Shown here: positions 27,424 through 35,728 of the stretch, one piece after another
Layout of the letters: each line of letters starts with the position of its first letter
Numbering within the stretch: position 1 is the first letter of the stretch
Assembly (NCBI GenBank): GCA_008125075.1
Contig: VLTH01000002.1
Span: forward strand, 2,495,734 to 2,559,733
Reading direction: 5' to 3'
DNA: 64,000 bases
From: Acetivibrio alkalicellulosi
GTDB taxonomy: Bacteria; Bacillota; Clostridia; Acetivibrionales; Acetivibrionaceae
Translations under genes and position numbers: made by a program
Notes under the pieces: generated by a model
The model's database searches: none
Told to the model about the DNA's origin: nothing
What the model saw: only the letters and a program-made list of their open reading frames with translations

Positions 27424-29016
27424 TTAATTCCCTCCTATATAGCTTCCTTCAAGCATGGGGCTTGTTTTCCATGGGGGTACTATCATATTCCATGCAGGAG
27501 TGGTTAATCCCATTGCAATATCTCTTGCAAAAATAACTGCTCCTTTAAACCCTGCATAAGGACCGCTGTAATCGTATGAATGTAGTTGCTTTGAATAAAT
27601 TCCTGCTTTGTGAGCAATATATTTATCTTTTATACCTGAACAGAATATATCTGGTTTTAAAGCTTTTAAAAGTTCTTCTGTCTCATAATGATTTAAATCA
27701 TCAACCACAATAGTTCCGTTCTCCATTTCTTTTATCATTCCTGAATAATAGTTTAAAGGAATTTCTTCTTTTAACTTCTCATACTGCTCTTTTGTCAAAA
27801 ACAACTTATAATTCTCTGGATCTTTTTGCACTTCAAGACTTTCTATGTTTTTACTGTCACCATCTTCTTTTATGTCAGGTATTATTTCTCTTCCTTCATA
27901 ATCATCTCTGTGTGCAAATTCATAACCTGCTAGAATTGTTTTTATTCCAAGATCTTTTAGTACATGTTGATAGTGATGAGCTCTTGAGCCTCCAACAAAT
28001 AATGCTGCTGTTTTTCCTTCACACATTTTTTTGTACTCTTCTAGTTGAGGATTTATTTCTTCAAGCTCTTCTTGTATAACAGCTTCAGTTCTTTCCATTA
28101 GTTCTGGATCCCCAAAGTACTTTGCAATGTTTCGCAAACTTTCTATAGTACTTTTTACTCCTATAAAATTAACCTTGATCCAATCCATACCATATTTTGT
28201 GCCCATCATTTCTCCGATATAGTTTATTGAACGATGACATTGAATAACATTTAAATCTGCCTTATGAGCACTTTTCAAGTCCTCAACAGTACCATTTCCA
28301 ACCATTAGAGATACTATCTCATACCCTATTTTGCCGAGTATTCTCTCTATCTCCCATCCGTCTCCACCAATGTTGTATTCCCCAAGAATATTAATTGCAT
28401 ATTTCCCCACTGCCTTATCACCAGTACCAATAATATGTTTTATTAAACCATTATTTGCAATGTGGTGACCTCCGGACTGACTGACTCCCTTGTATCCCTC
28501 ACAGCTAAATGAAACTACTTTTATTCCATATTCCTTTTCTGCGTTAGATGCCACTGCATGTATATCATCACCAATTAATCCAACAGGACATGTAGAACAT
28601 ATAAATATAGTTTTAGGGTTAAAAATTTCAACTGCTTCTTTGATGGCTTTTACAAGTTTTTTCTCACCTCCAAATACTATATCTCCTTCTTGAAGGTCTG
28701 TTGAAAAACAGTAATTTAAAAAGTTTTTCTCATCTCCTGAAGTCCTTCCTTTATTCCTTCTTGTACCCCATGTGTAATAACCACATCCAATTGGTCCATG
28801 AGTCAGAACAACTGCATCTCTTAATGGTCCTAAAACAACACCCTTACATCCTGCATAGCAACAACCTCTATTTGTTATTATTCCAGGAATTGTCCTGGTA
28901 TTAGCCTTTATTTTCTGAGGCTCTTCGTTGTTTTCTTTAACAAGAATGTGCTCTTTTCTGTTTTTAAAAACAGCTGCTGGGTAGGTTTCAACCATTTTAT
29001 CAATTTTTTTCTTCAT
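27424..29016 (-). CDS. nifD: Nitrogenase MoFe protein alpha chain
   Basis: 530 residues. P-cluster Cys are at 52 (RGCCYAGCKG), 78 (GPIGCGYYTW) and 143 (STCPVGLIGDD). FeMo-cofactor is bound by Cys260 (IQCHRSINYI) and His479 (HSYDYSGPYAG). Homocitrate-side Gln180 and His184 appear in SQSGGHHIAN. Residues about 378-425 form the insertion typical of clostridial NifD. The cofactor-site residues mark it as a molybdenum enzyme rather than a VnfD/AnfD. It is preceded by GAGGTG and lies 14 bases after nifI2. Confidence 0.97.
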   Translation of the reverse strand: MKKKIDKMVETYPAAVFKNRKEHILVKENNEEPQKIKANTRTIPGIITNRGCCYAGCKGVVLGPLRDAVVLTHGPIGCGYYTWGTRRNKGRTSGDEKNFLNYCFSTDLQEGDIVFGGEKKLVKAIKEAVEIFNPKTIFICSTCPVGLIGDDIHAVASNAEKEYGIKVVSFSCEGYKGVSQSGGHHIANNGLIKHIIGTGDKAVGKYAINILGEYNIGGDGWEIERILGKIGYEIVSLMVGNGTVEDLKSAHKADLNVIQCHRSINYIGEMMGTKYGMDWIKVNFIGVKSTIESLRNIAKYFGDPELMERTEAVIQEELEEINPQLEEYKKMCEGKTAALFVGGSRAHHYQHVLKDLGIKTILAGYEFAHRDDYEGREIIPDIKEDGDSKNIESLEVQKDPENYKLFLTKEQYEKLKEEIPLNYYSGMIKEMENGTIVVDDLNHYETEELLKALKPDIFCSGIKDKYIAHKAGIYSKQLHSYDYSGPYAGFKGAVIFARDIAMGLTTPAWNMIVPPWKTSPMLEGSYIGGN

Positions 29017-29030
29017 TAATAATCACCTCG

Positions 29031-29414
29031 TCAAATAGCTATTTCTCCAGTTTCGCCTGTTCTAATCCTTACAACATCTAAAACAGGTACTACAAATATT
29101 TTTCCATCTCCTGGCTTTCCTTTGCTGTTTACACTTATTATTGTTTCTACAATTTTTTGTACATCTTTGTCATCAACAACTATTGATAACATTCTTTTAG
29201 GAATCAATCGATGGATTTCTGACATGGATTCTGCAATTTTAGGAGAAGTTATATCTCCTTCAGTTATTAAATCTTCAATCATAGCAAAATCCACTTTCTT
29301 CTTTCCTCTTCCAAGTACCTTCCTACATGTCAATGAAGAAAAACCCTCATTGATTAGTGCCTCTTTTGTCTTATTAATCATTTCCATTCTTATAACCGCT
29401 AAGATTTCTTTCAT
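29031..29414 (-). CDS. nifI2: Nitrogenase PII-like regulator NifI2
   Basis: A 127-residue PII-family protein with the nif-specific T-loop region (GRGKKKVDFAMIEDLI) and C-terminal KGKPGDGKIFVVPVLDVVRIRTGE. With NifI1 it binds ADP/ATP and 2-oxoglutarate and switches nitrogenase off after ammonium addition, as shown in methanogens. The order nifH-nifI1-nifI2-nifD is the usual one in anaerobes. GGAGGATC precedes the ATG. Confidence 0.93.
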   Translation of the reverse strand: MKEILAVIRMEMINKTKEALINEGFSSLTCRKVLGRGKKKVDFAMIEDLITEGDITSPKIAESMSEIHRLIPKRMLSIVVDDKDVQKIVETIISVNSKGKPGDGKIFVVPVLDVVRIRTGETGEIAI

Positions 29415-29449
29415 GGTTGATCCTCCTTCACAAATGATTTTTTGTCACT

Positions 29450-29776
29450 TTACATTCCATTTGCTCCGGAACTTATGGTATAAACCTCTTCAACCGGGCT
29501 TATAAATATTTTCCCATCTCCAAAAGCTCCTTTTTGGCCTGTTTTAGCATTTTTCATAATTATTTTTATAACATCGTCTTTATCCTCGTCTTTTACCACC
29601 ATTAGAAGCATTTCTTTAGGAATTTCATCATAAAACACTTCCCCAACCTTAACACCTCTTTGCTTTCCTCGTCCCATAACATCTAATTTAGTTACAGCTG
29701 GAAAACCAGCATCGCATAGTTCTGACAATATTCCAGCAACTTTTTGTGGTCTTACAATGGCTCTTATCATTAACAT
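29450..29776 (-). CDS. nifI1: Nitrogenase PII-like regulator NifI1
   Basis: A 108-residue PII-family protein beginning MLMIRAIVRPQK, with a short T-loop (GRGKQRGVKVGEVFYDEIPKE) and the family C-terminus GDGKIFISPVEEVYTI. It is the partner of NifI2 in post-translational nitrogenase switch-off. The start at 29776 is 8 bases after AAGGA; the ATG at 29785 overlaps that Shine-Dalgarno. It lies between nifH and nifI2. Confidence 0.92.
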   Translation of the reverse strand: MLMIRAIVRPQKVAGILSELCDAGFPAVTKLDVMGRGKQRGVKVGEVFYDEIPKEMLLMVVKDEDKDDVIKIIMKNAKTGQKGAFGDGKIFISPVEEVYTISSGANGM

Positions 29777-29861
29777 AATTTTCATCCTTTCTAGAATTAA
29801 TAATGCTGCGGTAAAAACCGCAAGAGTTTAGCATTTTGAGTTAAAAAACCCTAACTATCGA

Positions 29862-30719
<858 letters not shown>

Positions 30720-30774
30720 TTATATTGGTTTTATTTATTTTAAAACTCAGTTTCCTAAGTTTTAAGCTTATATA

Positions 30775-30851
30775 AAGAAAGAGCACTAAAATCATTTGAC
30801 TTTAAGCGCCCTGGCCTTTTGATTTAATAATTCACCATGGAATTTATATAA
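30775..30851 (-). promoter_or_regulatory. nifH leader attenuator: two hexaloop hairpins and terminator
   Basis: Between amtB and nifH on the minus strand. Hairpin 1 is AATTC-CATGGT-GAATT. Hairpin 2 is AAGGC-CAGGGC-GCTT. The 3' side of hairpin 2 is also the 5' side of a terminator-like stem (GCGCTTAAA ... TTTTAGTGCTC, followed by TTTCTTT), so the two folds exclude each other, the layout of ANTAR-controlled leaders. The same GGCCAGG head occurs in the glnB and anfO leaders. Confidence 0.6.
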
Positions 30852-30858
30852 TTATTAT

Positions 30859-32178
30859 TTAAAACATTGTATCTGCTGATTTCATGTGGAAGTCTGCATA
30901 AGCTTGAGTTCCATGTTCTCCAAGGTCAAGCCCTGTCTCTTCTTCTTCTTTTGAAACTCTAAGTCCTATTGTAGCTTTAATTGTCTTAAAGAGTATGAAA
31001 CTTGTTGTTAATGTCCAAGCTGCTACCGCTACTACTCCTACAGCTTGAATTCCAAGCTGGCTTAATCCTCCGCCATATAAAAGACCTCCATCTGTTGAAA
31101 AAACACCAACCATAATGGTTCCTAATGCTCCACATAAACCATGTACCGTAACTGCACCAACAGGATCATCTACTTTAAGTACTTTTTCGACGAACTCTAC
31201 ACCAAATACAATTACAAATCCAGCAATCAATCCGATTATAATCGCTCCTATTAAGCTTACTTCTTCGCACCCTGCTGTAATTGCTACTAATCCTCCTAAA
31301 GCTCCATTTAAAGCCATACTTACATCTGATTTTTTATATCTTAACCAGGTTATTACCATTACCATAAATGCTCCTGCAGCTGCTGAAAGATTTGTTGTCA
31401 TTATAATATGTGCTAATCCTGAATCTGAACCACTTAGAGTACTTCCTCCATTGAATCCAAACCATCCAAACCAGAGAATAAATACTCCTAAAGCTCCTAA
31501 AGTAATACTGTGACCAGGTATTGCATTGGGTTTTCCATCTTTGTTAAACTTTCCAATTCTAGGGCCTAAGATTGACGCTCCCATTAAAGCCGCCCATGCA
31601 CCAACAGAATGAACTATTGTAGAACCTGCAAAATCTATAAAACCAAGTTGATCAAGCCATCCTCCGCCCCAAGTCCAGTGACCCACTATAGGGTATATGA
31701 TTAGCGTGATTACTGCACTATATGCTATATATGAAGAAAACTTAGTCCTCTCTGCCATTGCCCCTGAAACAATTGTAGCTGCTGTAGCTGCAAATACCGT
31801 CTGAAAAATTATAAATGCTTCAAGTGGAATATCAAGACCTAAATGATCCATGTTACCCATTCCAAAAAATCCATTAGAACCAATAAAACCACCTTTACTA
31901 ACACCAAACATAATGCCAAAACCTACTCCAAAGAAAATCAGCGATCCTATGGAAAAGTCCATTAGGTTTTTCATTATTATATTACTTGCATTTTTAGCTC
32001 TGGTAAAACCTGCTTCCACCATTGCAAAACCCGCTTGCATAAAGAATACTAAAAAAGCTGCTATTAAAACCCACATTGTGTCAATTGATATCAACGTATT
32101 TACCTCATCTTCTGCAAAAACAAGTGAAGGTAACAGGATAACCGTTAAGATAATAATTAATGCAATTGTTTTTTTCAT
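30859..32178 (-). CDS. amtB: Ammonium transporter
   Basis: A membrane protein of about 439 residues with a cleavable signal-like N-terminus (ending VFAEDE) and eleven predicted membrane segments. The family motifs include FQTVFAATAATIVSGAMAER and HSVGAWAALMGA. It conducts ammonium and is blocked by PII (GlnB) at the membrane. Downstream of glnB in the same operon, with 61 bases between them, the usual glnB/glnK-amtB pairing. The ATG at 32178 is preferred over GTG 32187, which is 2 bases from the Shine-Dalgarno. Confidence 0.96.
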   Translation of the reverse strand: MKKTIALIIILTVILLPSLVFAEDEVNTLISIDTMWVLIAAFLVFFMQAGFAMVEAGFTRAKNASNIIMKNLMDFSIGSLIFFGVGFGIMFGVSKGGFIGSNGFFGMGNMDHLGLDIPLEAFIIFQTVFAATAATIVSGAMAERTKFSSYIAYSAVITLIIYPIVGHWTWGGGWLDQLGFIDFAGSTIVHSVGAWAALMGASILGPRIGKFNKDGKPNAIPGHSITLGALGVFILWFGWFGFNGGSTLSGSDSGLAHIIMTTNLSAAAGAFMVMVITWLRYKKSDVSMALNGALGGLVAITAGCEEVSLIGAIIIGLIAGFVIVFGVEFVEKVLKVDDPVGAVTVHGLCGALGTIMVGVFSTDGGLLYGGGLSQLGIQAVGVVAVAAWTLTTSFILFKTIKATIGLRVSKEEEETGLDLGEHGTQAYADFHMKSADTMF

Positions 32179-32239
32179 AAATTTCACGACCCTCTCATTT
32201 AAAATTCTTATTCGTTTTAATTTTATATAAAATTCAAAC

Positions 32240-32584
32240 TTAACCCAAAATTGCCTTTTCTCCTTTTTCGCCTGTTCTTATTCTAATGGCGTTTTCTACA
32301 TTATAGATAAAAATCTTACCGTCTCCTATTTCTCCGGTTTTAACTGCTTCTGCAATTTTGTCAGTTATCTCATCAATAATTTTATCAGGTAGTACAATCT
32401 CCACTTTCGCTTTAGGAAGTAAATTTATACTGTACTCGGCACCTCTGTAAATTTCTTTTCTACCCTTTTGCAATCCACATCCAGATACCATGCTAACAGT
32501 CATACCATAATTCCCATAGCTGTTTAAAAGTTCTTTTAAGTTTTCAAGTTTTTCAGGTCTGGTTATGATTTCTAGCTTCTTCAT
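32240..32584 (-). CDS. glnB: PII nitrogen-regulatory protein
   Basis: A 114-residue PII protein with T-loop KEIYRGAEYSINLLPK, including the Tyr equivalent to the uridylylated Tyr51 of GlnB, and C-terminal TGEIGDGKIFIYNVENAIRIRTGE. It senses 2-oxoglutarate and ATP/ADP and is expected to gate AmtB, encoded next. The start ATG at 32584 is 9 bases from GGAG. The leader (32649-32734) contains a terminator and the shared GGCCAGG motif. Confidence 0.93.
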   Translation of the reverse strand: MKKLEIITRPEKLENLKELLNSYGNYGMTVSMVSGCGLQKGRKEIYRGAEYSINLLPKAKVEIVLPDKIIDEITDKIAEAVKTGEIGDGKIFIYNVENAIRIRTGEKGEKAILG

Positions 32585-32648
32585 AAATCCCACTCCTTAT
32601 TTTTTAATTTCCCAAGGTTTTAAACCTTTCACTACGTTCTAAGACTTC

Positions 32649-32734
32649 AAAAAAACGCCATGAATCTATAATTAACTTATAGATCACGGCGTCCTGGCCT
32701 TAGAGAAATTAGTTTTGTCTCAAAACTAATTTCT
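32649..32734 (-). promoter_or_regulatory. glnB-amtB leader attenuator
   Basis: On the minus strand, in order: a 14-bp hairpin AGAAATTAGTTTTG/CAAAACTAATTTCT (32704-32734), the head GGC-CAGGAC-GCC, and a strong terminator (ACGCC ... GGCGT with TTTTTTT). The GCC of the small hairpin is part of the terminator stem, so antitermination is possible. It is positioned about 70 bases before the glnB start. Confidence 0.6.
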
Positions 32735-32851
32735 ACTATATATTCAATTTCTTATGTATTTATATTACCACATTTAAGTTTTAATTGCAATAGTTTTTTT
32801 AAATTTTTTTTATGTTTTTGCAATGTTTTTTTTGAAATCCTGCAAATTCTT

Positions 32852-33433
32852 TTAATTCACAATACCTTTAGTCAATATAATGGCTTCTGCTATGTTTTTC
32901 ATGGGTACTCTGCTATCTCTGCTTTTTTTCCTTAATAGATCATAAGCTTCACTTTCAGATAAACCTTTTTCTTCAACCAGTATCCATTTTGCCTTTTCAA
33001 CAACTTTTCTACTTTCTAAAGTTTCATTGAGTTTCTTAAGCTTTTGCTCGTACTCTAAAACTCTTTTATAGTTTATAGTTGACATTTCTGCTATCTGTAT
33101 GATGTTTTCATCAAATATAGGTTTTCTGATGTATGTCAGTATTCTTGAGTTTTTAATAAAATCTATAATAGCGTCGTTCTTGTAATCTAGAATTAGTATG
33201 CATGCACAAAGAATTTCTTCATCTATAATTATAAGTTGCTCCCTGAGGTCTTTAAAATTATTCCCAACATCTATTACTGTTAATTCAGGTGTATATCTTC
33301 TGATAAGTCTTAGTGTGTTAGCATGTTCCTTTGTATAACCTGTATATATATAACCACTAGATGATAGAGCGTTTTTTACAGATATTAGTGTGTTTTTATC
33401 TTCGCCGGCTAAAACAAACTTTTCACAATCCAT
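32852..33433 (-). CDS. ANTAR-domain response regulator (transcription antiterminator)
   Basis: About 193 residues. The receiver-like domain (residues 5-115) has an acidic residue in LTVIDVG, where the phosphorylated Asp would be, and a terminal Lys in YIRKP. A coiled coil (KLKKLNETLESRKV) leads into a C-terminal ANTAR domain (AKWILVEEKGLSESEAYDLLR and later AEAIIL). ANTAR proteins bind RNA with two hexaloop hairpins and prevent terminator formation; NasR, EutV and clostridial NitR are examples. It lies between the glnB-amtB and anfO transcription units, so it is probably the nitrogen-fixation antiterminator. The start at 33433 (GGAGGG 7 bases upstream) replaces the longer frame. Confidence 0.9.
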   Translation of the reverse strand: MDCEKFVLAGEDKNTLISVKNALSSSGYIYTGYTKEHANTLRLIRRYTPELTVIDVGNNFKDLREQLIIIDEEILCACILILDYKNDAIIDFIKNSRILTYIRKPIFDENIIQIAEMSTINYKRVLEYEQKLKKLNETLESRKVVEKAKWILVEEKGLSESEAYDLLRKKSRDSRVPMKNIAEAIILTKGIVN

Positions 33434-33480
33434 GCAGTATCCCTCCATATGTCAATCCCAAAGATCTCAGGTTACAAAAT

Positions 33481-33566
33481 AAAAAAGCCTTCAAGACATA
33501 CTCTTATAGTAACTCTTGAAAGCATCATTGCTTTATAAAACCAAACCTTAGCTTCAGTGCCAGGTT
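33481..33566 (-). promoter_or_regulatory. ANTAR target: tandem hexaloop hairpins with overlapping terminator
   Basis: Minus strand, 5' to 3'. Hairpin P1 is AACCTGGC-ACTGAA-GCTAAGGTT (33544-33566). Hairpin P2 is AAAGC-AATGAT-GCTTT (33519-33534). The terminator is GCTTTCAAGA ... TCTTGAAGGC, with a T-run at 33481-33486. Both loops are six bases with A at position 1 and G at position 4, the ANTAR recognition rule. P2 and the terminator share GCTTT. This suggests autoregulation of the ANTAR gene. Confidence 0.8.
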
Positions 33567-33850
33567 AACTATTAAATTCATAAAACATATATTTATGATA
33601 GCACATGAATTATTTTTTTGCAAGTATTAGTTTTAAAAATTTCAAATTTTATAATTTACCTATCATAAGTTATATTTTAGCTTATCACTAAGCCTTAGTT
33701 AAAAAACTTACAAATTTAACTCGTTTAGGAAAAGCTAAACATAAAGGAACATAAGGCTTCCGGTGTAGACTAAACTCCACCGGAAGATTATAATAGGAAC
33801 TTAGAGAAAGATCAAAACTTATATTCTATAAGGTTTTTTCACAATAGTTT
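33567..33850. other. Intergenic stretch with a dispersed repeat fragment
   Basis: Contains at about 33716-33800 the blocks CTCGTTTAGGAAAAGCTAAAC and CTTCCGGTG ... CACCGGAAG (9-bp stem), related to sequences at 17580-17640, 53666-53738 and 61940-62030. The hairpin lies about 70 bases downstream of the Cys-tailed gene and could end that transcript, but it lacks a T-run. Confidence 0.45.
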
Positions 33851-34801
33851 TCACTTACACCCACTGCAATTAGAACAGCTACTGCATCCCTGATTTAATA
33901 ATTGGGGATGATTACTTATAGAAATAAAGACATCCTTAATTGAGTATTCAGCATTTACATCATGCCCAAGCCTTACTCTATTATCAAAAAACTCTATACA
34001 AAGTGGTTCAATATCATTTACTTCAGGATTAAACATATTTTGCTTTAGTTTAGGCTCATAAATTTTTGTATTACTATTTCTATCAGTTACACTAATTTTG
34101 CTTGTAGAAGTAACTAAAGATTTTATACTTCCATCAGAATTAAATTTAACTGAATTTGAATCCCCATTAATTCCAACAGCACTTGCATCATAGGCATATA
34201 TTTCACCTATAGGTGTTTTTAGTTTTGTTGGTATAAAAGGCTCATATGATTTTAGTGATCCATCACTATAAAGGGACACTCCTATGCGTCCTTTAACTTG
34301 CCCAACAGGTAGATTTAATTCAATATAGTCTTCTGGCCACAAAGTAAGGTTCTTTAAGTTACCATCTTCGTAAAAACCAACTCCAATAATCTTCTTTTTA
34401 AATTCACAAAATGATAACTTAAATTCATATTCATCCGCTAAGGAATATTCATTTTCTTCTGTCCAATAGCCAGTTATCTTCCCATTTAAAGGAAACAATT
34501 TATTTATGCTTCCATTTTCATAAAATGTTATTAATTCTACTAGAAAACTTCCAACTTGTGTATCAACCCTTACAGGATCTTGAAGATTTATACTTTTTAT
34601 AGTTCCATTTTTATGAAAGCTAATAGATTTTGTATATTTCCTTCTGACCCCATCATCTTTGTATTGTGGTACAAATGATCCATAAGGTGTATTAAGTTCA
34701 TTATGTAAATTTAGTATACACTCTTTTATAACTCCATTATCATAGTATTCAATCCAGGGTACTCCATTTATTAATCCATATTTTGTAGTTAGATTTTGCA
34801 T
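33851..34801 (-). CDS. Unknown protein with YwqK/MORN-like repeats and Cys-rich tail, in nif neighbourhood
   Basis: 316 residues. Repeated short motifs of the form (F/Y)Y(D/E)NG(S/V)IK recur about every 40-50 residues (EYYDNGVIKE, FHKNGTIKSI, FYENGSINKL, FYEDGNLKNL, LYSDGSLKSY, FNSDGSIKSL), the pattern of YwqK/MORN-type beta repeats. The last ten residues hold four Cys (CSSCSNCSGC), a likely metal or Fe-S site. There is no signal peptide. It lies about 40 bases downstream of the AnfO-like gene and is co-transcribed with it, next to the nif regulator. Its function is not known; a role in nitrogen fixation is inferred from position. Confidence 0.6.
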   Translation of the reverse strand: MQNLTTKYGLINGVPWIEYYDNGVIKECILNLHNELNTPYGSFVPQYKDDGVRRKYTKSISFHKNGTIKSINLQDPVRVDTQVGSFLVELITFYENGSINKLFPLNGKITGYWTEENEYSLADEYEFKLSFCEFKKKIIGVGFYEDGNLKNLTLWPEDYIELNLPVGQVKGRIGVSLYSDGSLKSYEPFIPTKLKTPIGEIYAYDASAVGINGDSNSVKFNSDGSIKSLVTSTSKISVTDRNSNTKIYEPKLKQNMFNPEVNDIEPLCIEFFDNRVRLGHDVNAEYSIKDVFISISNHPQLLNQGCSSCSNCSGCK

Positions 34802-34839
34802 AATCTCGCCTCCTAAAAAATATTAGTCTTAATTACTAT

Positions 34840-35475
34840 TTAATTATTACATGTCTTTTTCCATATTGTCATCTTATACTCATTTGAACTTATTCTGCTA
34901 GATTCTATAATTATATTTAGATTATTCTTTTCTTCATTTATCCATGGGGGTATATGACTAAATATAACATCCAACTTGTAAAAATTGTTGTTTTTTAAAA
35001 AGGGCATTAATATTTTCTTTGATGATATATCTGGCTGTTTTTTTTGTGCTTCAATAAGATTTATAAAATATTCTCCTTCAGTTTCTGTCTGTATAGGTTT
35101 AGGAATTTCATTTAAAGAATTTTCACTTTCTCTTTGTAATTCTTCTCTTTTAATCATTTCTAGAATATAATCTAATACATCCTCTGTTTTAAAGTCAACT
35201 TCTATTATGCTAAAACCCGCTTTGTCAAGGACATTATAGGCTACTCCTGCAAACTTAAGCCCCGCTATAACTCTACAACTGTTTAATCTTGCAACAAGCT
35301 CTTCTATTTTAATTCTAACATCTGCCATCCCTTTGTCTATATCAACTTCAAATAGAAAATCCTCTGTTAAGTTCCACTTACCCTCATCCCGAAAATATAC
35401 CTTTATATGTGAATTATCAAATAAGGTTGAAGCACTTCCTTTTTTATCTGTTATCAATGCTATCTTTTTTGTCAT
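34840..35475 (-). CDS. AnfO-like nitrogenase accessory protein
   Basis: A protein of about 211 residues with the AnfO pattern: the N-terminal KKIALITDKKGSASTLFDNS, then KVYFRDEGKWNL, a central LNSCRVIAGLKFAGVAYNVLD and GFSIIEVD, and a variable C-terminus. AnfO is named from Fe-only nitrogenase clusters, but homologues occur beside Mo nitrogenase genes in clostridia; here no anfDGK is present. Its biochemical role is unsettled. The ATG at 35475 is 9 bases from AAGGAG. The leader shares the GGCCAGG/terminator arrangement with nifH and glnB. Confidence 0.7.
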   Translation of the reverse strand: MTKKIALITDKKGSASTLFDNSHIKVYFRDEGKWNLTEDFLFEVDIDKGMADVRIKIEELVARLNSCRVIAGLKFAGVAYNVLDKAGFSIIEVDFKTEDVLDYILEMIKREELQRESENSLNEIPKPIQTETEGEYFINLIEAQKKQPDISSKKILMPFLKNNNFYKLDVIFSHIPPWINEEKNNLNIIIESSRISSNEYKMTIWKKTCNN

Positions 35476-35505
35476 AGAAATCAACTCCTTAAAGTTAGTT
35501 GAATA

Positions 35506-35566
35506 AATAAAGCCTTATACCTCATTTAAAATATATATTTAAATGAAGCATAAGGCTTCCTGGCCT
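35506..35566 (-). promoter_or_regulatory. anfO leader attenuator
   Basis: Minus strand hairpin AAGGC-CAGGAA-GCCTT (5 perfect pairs, six-base loop) whose 3' arm starts the terminator stem AGCCTTAT ... ATAAGGCT followed by TTTATTT. It has the same head sequence and the same overlap as at 30775-30851 and 32649-32734. Confidence 0.6.
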
Positions 35567-35654
35567 TTTTAATATTTAAAAGTATTTATTCTTTCTCTAA
35601 GACTATTATATCTTAATTGATGTAATTTTTCAATAATCCTCGCTCAATCTCTCA

Positions 35655-35695
35655 ATTGGTGTGTGTAACAAAAGTGAAGAAAAATAACATGCTCC
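35655..35695. repeat. TAACAAAAGTGAAGAAAAAT repeat family member
   Basis: TGTGTAACAAAAGTGAAGAA followed by AAATAACATGC. It is flanked by imperfect direct repeats (CAATCTCTCAATTGGTG and CAATCGCTCTCAATAGGTG). Related cores are at 52312-52340 and 57142-57171. Confidence 0.55.
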
Positions 35696-35728
35696 CCAAT
35701 CGCTCTCAATAGGTGCATATTACTCCTA

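Noticed and set aside
31115..31513. Plus-strand frame opposite amtB
   Set aside because: Antisense shadow of the well-conserved amtB; no ribosome binding site or family match.
34840..35475. Evidence for an Fe-only nitrogenase
   Set aside because: No anfD, anfG or anfK is present; NifD/NifK residues fit the molybdenum enzyme.
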